A DNA stretch of 9,349 nucleotides from Bacteroidota bacterium (lineage in GTDB: Bacteria > Bacteroidota > Bacteroidia > Flavobacteriales_D > Crocinitomicaceae): positions 1 to 9,349 of the forward strand of contig JAJRQP010000075.1 in the NCBI GenBank assembly GCA_024280195.1, in the 5' to 3' direction. Position 1 is the first letter of the stretch, and every line of letters starts with the position of its first letter. Of the stretch, positions 5,347 to 9,349 are shown piece by piece. The notes below the pieces were generated by a model. That model had not been told where the DNA came from, made no database searches, and worked only from the letters and a program-made list of their open reading frames with translations. A program made the position numbers and the translations under genes.

Positions 5347-7452
5347 ATGGCTAAAAGAGATTTAACATACACACGTAATATTGGGATTATGGCCCATGTA
5401 GATGCTGGTAAAACAACAACTACAGAGCGAATTCTATATTACACAGGTATTTCTCATAAGATTGGTGAGGTACATGATGGTGCTGCAACAATGGATTGGA
5501 TGGAGCAAGAGCAGGAAAGAGGTATTACAATTACTTCTGCTGCAACTACTTGTTTCTGGAAATACAACGACGAAGAGTTTAAAATGAATATCATTGATAC
5601 TCCTGGTCACGTTGATTTTACAGTTGAAGTTGAGCGTTCATTAAGAGTTTTAGACGGTGCAGTTGCATTGTTTTGTGCTTCTTCAGGTGTTGAGCCGCAG
5701 TCTGAAACTGTTTGGAGACAAGCTGATAAGTACAAAGTTCCACGTTTATGTTTCGTTAATAAGATGGACAGAATGGGAGCTGATTTCTTTAAGACTATTG
5801 CTGAGATCAAAGAACGTTTAGGAGGTAATCCTGTTCCATTGCAAGTTCCAATTGGATCTGAAGATGAATTCGTTGGAGTTGTGGATTTGATTACAGGAAA
5901 AGGAATCACTTGGAATGACGAAGATATGGGAATGACATTTGAAGAAATGGAAATTCCAGAAGATTTGAAAGATACTGTTCAGGAGTACAGAGATTTGTTA
6001 ATCGAATCGATTGCAGAATCTGATGACGCCTTGATGGAGAAGTTTTTCGAAGATCCAGAGTCGATTACTGTTGATGAAATGATGGCTGCAATTAGAGTTG
6101 CAACAATTAATATGACAATTCAACCAGTAATGTGTGGTTCTGCATTTAAGAACAAAGGTGTTCAAACAATGTTGGATGCAGTTATGGCATTTATGCCGTC
6201 TCCATTAGATATTGAAGCAATTGAAGGTGTTGATCCAGATACGGAAGAGCCGACAACACGTCAGCCATCTAAAGATGAACCGATGGCAGCATTAGCGTTT
6301 AAAATTGCAACAGATCCTTTCGTAGGTCGTTTGTGTTTTGTTAGATGCTATTCAGGGAAAATTGATGCTGGTTCTTATGTGTTTAACACAAGATCTGGTA
6401 AGAAAGAACGTATTTCTCGTTTATTTCAAATGCACTCTAATAAGCAAAATTCTATCCCTGTTTTAGAGGCTGGAGATATTGGAGCAGCAGTTGGTTTTAA
6501 AGATATTAGAACAGGAGATACTTTATGTGATGAAAAGAACAAAATTGTTCTTGAATCTATGGATTTCCCAGACCCAGTTATTGGTATTGCTATTGAGCCT
6601 AAGACTCAAGCAGATATGGATAAATTAGGTATAGGTCTTAATAAGTTATCTGAAGAAGATCCAACTTTCCAAGTTAAAACGGATGAGGATTCAGGACAAA
6701 CTATTATTTCTGGAATGGGTGAGCTTCACTTAGAGATTTTGATTGAGCGTTTAAAACGTGAATTTAAAGTTGAAGTAAATGAAGGTGCTCCTCAAGTTTC
6801 TTACAAAGAGAATATTACGAAAGTAGTTGACCATAGAGAAGTTTACAAGAAACAATCAGGTGGTCGTGGTAAATTCGCAGATATTGTTGTAATAATTTCT
6901 CCACAAGATGATCCAGAAAAGACAGGGTTAGAATTTATCAACTCAATTAAGGGTGGTAACGTTCCAAGAGAATTTGTTCCTTCTGTAGAGAAAGGATTCA
7001 AAATGTCTATGAAGAATGGTGTTATGGCAGGATTCCCAATGGACGCAATGAAAGTTGAATTGAAAGATGGTTCGTTCCATGCTGTCGATTCAGATGCATT
7101 GTCTTTTGAGATTTGTGCTAAGATGGCATTCAAGAATGCATTGAAGCAAGCGGGACCAAAATTGTTAGAACCAATCATGAAGTTAGAGGTGGTGACACCA
7201 GAAGCGAACATGGGTGATGTTGTAGCAGATTTGAACCGTCGTAGAGGATTGATGAAAGGAATGGATGATAGAAATGGAGCAAAGGTTGTTAAGGCTGATG
7301 TCCCTTTATCAGAAATGTTTGGATACGTAACTACGTTAAGAACAATTTCTTCAGGTAGAGCAAGTTCAACAATGGAATTTTCACACTACGCAGAAGCACC
7401 AAGAAATATCGCAGAAGCAGTAGTAGCAAAAGTAAAAGGCGTAACAGCATAA
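5347..7452 (+). CDS. fusA: Translation elongation factor G
   Basis: The 701-residue protein is a complete EF-G, the GTPase that drives tRNA-mRNA translocation and, with ribosome recycling factor, splits post-termination ribosomes. All GTPase motifs are present: G1 AHVDAGKTT (16-24), G2 RGIT (58-61), G3 DTPGH (84-88), G4 NKMD (138-141) and G5 around GSAFKNKG (264-271). Domain II follows (about 310-410), then domain III with SGMGELHLEI (455-464), domain IV with GGRGKFADIV (505-514) and the tip loop HAVDSD (578-583), whose His578 matches the decoding-site histidine at E. coli position 583, and domain V with NRRRGLMKGM (630-639). It begins 3 nt after rpsG and is followed 10 nt later by rpsJ, with no tuf between. 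Many Bacteroidota carry a second, divergent EF-G; placement in the str cluster and intact motifs make this the main one. Confidence 0.99.
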   Translation: MAKRDLTYTRNIGIMAHVDAGKTTTTERILYYTGISHKIGEVHDGAATMDWMEQEQERGITITSAATTCFWKYNDEEFKMNIIDTPGHVDFTVEVERSLRVLDGAVALFCASSGVEPQSETVWRQADKYKVPRLCFVNKMDRMGADFFKTIAEIKERLGGNPVPLQVPIGSEDEFVGVVDLITGKGITWNDEDMGMTFEEMEIPEDLKDTVQEYRDLLIESIAESDDALMEKFFEDPESITVDEMMAAIRVATINMTIQPVMCGSAFKNKGVQTMLDAVMAFMPSPLDIEAIEGVDPDTEEPTTRQPSKDEPMAALAFKIATDPFVGRLCFVRCYSGKIDAGSYVFNTRSGKKERISRLFQMHSNKQNSIPVLEAGDIGAAVGFKDIRTGDTLCDEKNKIVLESMDFPDPVIGIAIEPKTQADMDKLGIGLNKLSEEDPTFQVKTDEDSGQTIISGMGELHLEILIERLKREFKVEVNEGAPQVSYKENITKVVDHREVYKKQSGGRGKFADIVVIISPQDDPEKTGLEFINSIKGGNVPREFVPSVEKGFKMSMKNGVMAGFPMDAMKVELKDGSFHAVDSDALSFEICAKMAFKNALKQAGPKLLEPIMKLEVVTPEANMGDVVADLNRRRGLMKGMDDRNGAKVVKADVPLSEMFGYVTTLRTISSGRASSTMEFSHYAEAPRNIAEAVVAKVKGVTA

Positions 7453-7462
7453 TTTTAAGCAG

Positions 7463-7768
7463 ATGAATCAAAGAATTAGAATCAAATTAAAGTCTTACGA
7501 TCACAATTTAGTTGATAAATCAGCTGAGAAGATTGTAAAAACAGTTAAGTCAACTGGAGCAGTTGTTAGTGGACCAATTCCATTACCAACGCACAAAAGA
7601 ATTTATACAGTGTTGAAATCACCACACGTTAATAAGAAAGCTAGGGAGCAATTCCAATTGTGTTCTTACAAACGTATGTTGGACATTTATAGCTCTTCTT
7701 CAAAAACAGTTGATGCGTTAATGCGTTTGGAACTTCCAAGTGGTGTTGATGTTGAAATTAAGGTATAA
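7463..7768 (+). CDS. rpsJ: 30S ribosomal protein S10 (uS10)
   Basis: The 101-residue protein is uS10, a protein of the 30S head that in E. coli also pairs with NusB and NusG in antitermination and transcription-translation coupling. Diagnostic stretches are QRIRIKLKSYDH (3-14), GPIPLP (37-42), SPHVNKKAREQF (53-64) and KTVDALMRLELPSGVDVEI (81-99). Length matches the family. It is the first gene of the classical S10 group but follows fusA after only 10 nt, so it lacks its own leader and promoter, unlike the separately controlled S10 operon of E. coli. Confidence 0.98.
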   Translation: MNQRIRIKLKSYDHNLVDKSAEKIVKTVKSTGAVVSGPIPLPTHKRIYTVLKSPHVNKKAREQFQLCSYKRMLDIYSSSSKTVDALMRLELPSGVDVEIKV

Positions 7769-7801
7769 GTAAATTAAGTTAAACAAATAAATAGTTAAAG
7801 T

Positions 7802-8416
7802 ATGCCAGGAATTATTGGTAGAAAAATCGGAATGACTAGCATCTACAGTGCCGAGGGTAAAGCAATGCCATGCACAGTGATAGAAGCGGGTCCTTGTGTC
7901 GTAACTCAAGTTAAGACACAAGACAGAGATGGTTACGAGGCTGTTCAGTTAGGATTTGGAGATCGTAAAGAAAAAAACACTCCAAACTCTATGAAAGGTC
8001 ACTTTAAAAAAGCTAAAACTGAGCCTAAGGCGAAGTTGGCAGAATTTAAAGGCTTCGATGAGGCTAATCTCGGTGATGTTATTAACGTTGAAATCTTCGA
8101 GGAAGGAGAATTCGTTAGTGTAGCAGGAACTTCAAAAGGTAAGGGTTTCCAAGGTGTTGTCAAGAGACATGGCTTCGGCGGTGTTGGACAGGCAACTCAC
8201 GGTCAACACAACAGGTTGCGTGCTCCAGGGTCAATTGGTGCAGCATCTTATCCAGCTCGTGTATTCAAAGGAATGCGAATGGGTGGACAAATGGGTAACG
8301 AACGTGTAACCATGGAAAACTTGCAGATATTGAAAGTAATAGCTGATAAAAATTTAATCGTTGTTAAAGGATCTGTTCCTGGACACAAAGGTTCAACCGT
8401 AATAATTGAGAAGTAA
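7802..8416 (+). CDS. rplC: 50S ribosomal protein L3 (uL3)
   Basis: The 204-residue protein is uL3, an early 23S rRNA binder whose long loop reaches towards the peptidyl-transferase centre. It starts MPGIIGRKIGMTSIY and carries GTSKGKGFQGVVKRHGFGG (109-127) and the loop THGQHNRLRAPGSIGAASYP (132-151), then FKGMRMGGQMGNERVT (155-170). The residue aligned with E. coli Gln150, which PrmB methylates, is Ser149 here, so that modification cannot occur at this position. The gene lies 33 nt after rpsJ, the longest gap inside the cluster, and its TAA overlaps the rplD ATG by one base, suggesting translational coupling. The start codon has an A-rich upstream region and no Shine-Dalgarno site. Confidence 0.98.
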   Translation: MPGIIGRKIGMTSIYSAEGKAMPCTVIEAGPCVVTQVKTQDRDGYEAVQLGFGDRKEKNTPNSMKGHFKKAKTEPKAKLAEFKGFDEANLGDVINVEIFEEGEFVSVAGTSKGKGFQGVVKRHGFGGVGQATHGQHNRLRAPGSIGAASYPARVFKGMRMGGQMGNERVTMENLQILKVIADKNLIVVKGSVPGHKGSTVIIEK

Positions 8417-9042
8417 TGAAAATTAAAGTAACTAGTGCAAAAGGTGCAGCTACTTCAAAAGAAGTTAGCTTGTCAAAAGAAGTTTTCGGTATTGAGCCAA
8501 ACGATCATGCAATCTACTTAGATGTTAAGCAACACTTGGCAAATCGTCGTCAAGGAACGCATAAAGCAAAAGAGAGAGCAGAAATATCAGGTTCTACTAG
8601 AAAAATTAAGAAACAGAAAGGTACGGGTGGTGCTCGTGCAGGTTCTATTAAGTCAGGTACACGTAGAGGTGGTGGACGTATTTTTGGACCTCGTCCAAGA
8701 AACTACCACTTCAAGTTGAATATCAAAACAAAAAGATTGGCTAGAAAGTCTGCTTTTTCTTACAAAGCAAAAGCAAAAGACATTATGGTAATCGATGATC
8801 CTAAGTTTGATGCAATCAAAACAAAAGATTTCGAAACGCTAGTAGCAAATTTAAAGCTTGATAACAACAAAGTGTTGATGATTTTAGGAGAGAAAAATGA
8901 TAACGTATATCTTTCTTCTCGTAACCTTAAGAAAATAAAAGTCGTAACAGCTGATTCAGTTAATACATATGATGTATTAAATGCACAAAAAGTTGTAATG
9001 ACATCAAGTTCAATTGAAGTAATCGAAAAGATTCTAAACTAA
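8416..9042 (+). CDS. rplD: 50S ribosomal protein L4 (uL4)
   Basis: The 208-residue protein is uL4, which has a globular domain on the subunit surface and an extended loop lining the nascent-peptide tunnel. The loop is clear at about 54-97: AEISGSTRKIKKQKGTGGAR, then SGTRRGGGRIFGPRPRNY (80-97). Lys68 in the KQKGTG motif corresponds to E. coli Lys63, a site of macrolide-resistance changes, and is unaltered. The C-terminal domain ends with the VIEKILN helix. In E. coli L4 is also the autogenous repressor of the S10 operon via a leader hairpin; no matching leader exists before rpsJ here. It starts inside the rplC stop codon and ends 7 nt before rplW. Confidence 0.97.
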   Translation: MKIKVTSAKGAATSKEVSLSKEVFGIEPNDHAIYLDVKQHLANRRQGTHKAKERAEISGSTRKIKKQKGTGGARAGSIKSGTRRGGGRIFGPRPRNYHFKLNIKTKRLARKSAFSYKAKAKDIMVIDDPKFDAIKTKDFETLVANLKLDNNKVLMILGEKNDNVYLSSRNLKKIKVVTADSVNTYDVLNAQKVVMTSSSIEVIEKILN

Positions 9043-9049
9043 TTGGAAA

Positions 9050-9346
9050 ATGAAGACAATAATTAAAAAGCCGATCATAACAGAAAAAGCAACGGGTCTA
9101 AGCGAGACTTTTAACCGTTTCTCATTTGTTGTAGATCCACAGGCAAATAAGATTGAAATTAAAAAGGCTGTCGAGAAGATGTATGGAGTTCAGATTACTG
9201 AAGTTCGGACCATGAATTATGGCGGTGGGAAATCCTCTACGAAATATACGAATAGAGGTATCGTTGAGCAAAAAAGTAAAAAATGGAAAAAAGCCATTGT
9301 TACTGTTGCAGATGGAGAGACGATTGATTTATTTAATAACTTTTAA
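9050..9346 (+). CDS. rplW: 50S ribosomal protein L23 (uL23)
   Basis: The 98-residue protein is uL23, which sits at the mouth of the peptide exit tunnel and serves as docking site for trigger factor and the signal recognition particle. It shows KPIITEKAT (7-15), with Glu12 aligning to E. coli Glu18 of the trigger-factor contact, and FSFVVDPQANKIEIKKAVEK (24-43), YGVQITEVRTMNYGGGK (45-61) and the closing strand KKAIVTVADGETIDLF (80-95). It is complete, with TAA at 9344-9346. Only three bases remain after it; rplB would be expected next. Confidence 0.97.
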   Translation: MKTIIKKPIITEKATGLSETFNRFSFVVDPQANKIEIKKAVEKMYGVQITEVRTMNYGGGKSSTKYTNRGIVEQKSKKWKKAIVTVADGETIDLFNNF

Positions 9347-9349
9347 TCA

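Noticed and set aside
6843..7211. Minus-strand open frame of 122 codons inside fusA
   Set aside because: It is antisense to the intact, highly conserved domain IV-V coding region of EF-G and resembles no known protein; it is a shadow of codon bias.
1..9349. Search for CRISPR arrays, insertion sequences, tRNA or rRNA genes, and defence or biosynthetic islands
   Set aside because: No spaced direct repeats, transposase-like frames, terminal inverted repeats or tRNA-like cloverleaf were seen; the gene content is compact and entirely housekeeping, so no undescribed system is claimed.

Overview
The window is an ordinary chromosomal housekeeping segment from a member of the Bacteroidota, most likely order Flavobacteriales. 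Three things point there. The DNA is AT-rich. The promoter in front of rpsL has the Bacteroidota form (TTG, 19-nt spacer, TATCTTTG) rather than a -35/-10 sigma70 pattern, and none of the start codons has a convincing Shine-Dalgarno sequence. The gene order etfB-etfA-bifunctional nuclease-nucleoside permease, and the str cluster running straight into the S10 cluster without tuf, are also familiar from that phylum. Genus cannot be decided by eye.

Left part (1-3089), all on the minus strand and read right to left: etfB and etfA, the two subunits of electron transfer flavoprotein, 9 nt apart; a GC-rich hairpin that looks like a terminator or attenuator; a bifunctional-nuclease-family (DUF151) protein with a C-terminal UVR motif; and a NupG-type nucleoside:proton symporter that runs off the window at position 1 and is not flagged by a simple closed-ORF scan.

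Middle (3090-4476): a 210-bp divergent promoter region, then on the plus strand a lone pdhB (E1 beta subunit of pyruvate dehydrogenase) without its E1 alpha, E2 or E3 partners, then a 196-bp spacer carrying the strong-looking rpsL promoter.

Right part (4477-9349), plus strand: rpsL-rpsG-fusA-rpsJ-rplC-rplD-rplW, tightly packed (gaps of 3 to 33 nt, one 1-nt overlap) and clearly continuing past the edge, where rplB would be expected. These genes supply 30S proteins uS12, uS7 and uS10, 50S proteins uL3, uL4 and uL23, and the translocase EF-G. One leading promoter and no internal terminator are visible, so they probably form one long operon.

I looked for a novel system and did not find one. Every substantial gene belongs to a well-known family and all reading frames are intact. 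The points worth a second look are small-scale: the hairpin at the predicted 5' end of the rpsL mRNA, the hairpin between etfA and the nuclease gene, the placement of pdhB beside the ribosomal cluster, and the uniform lack of Shine-Dalgarno sites.
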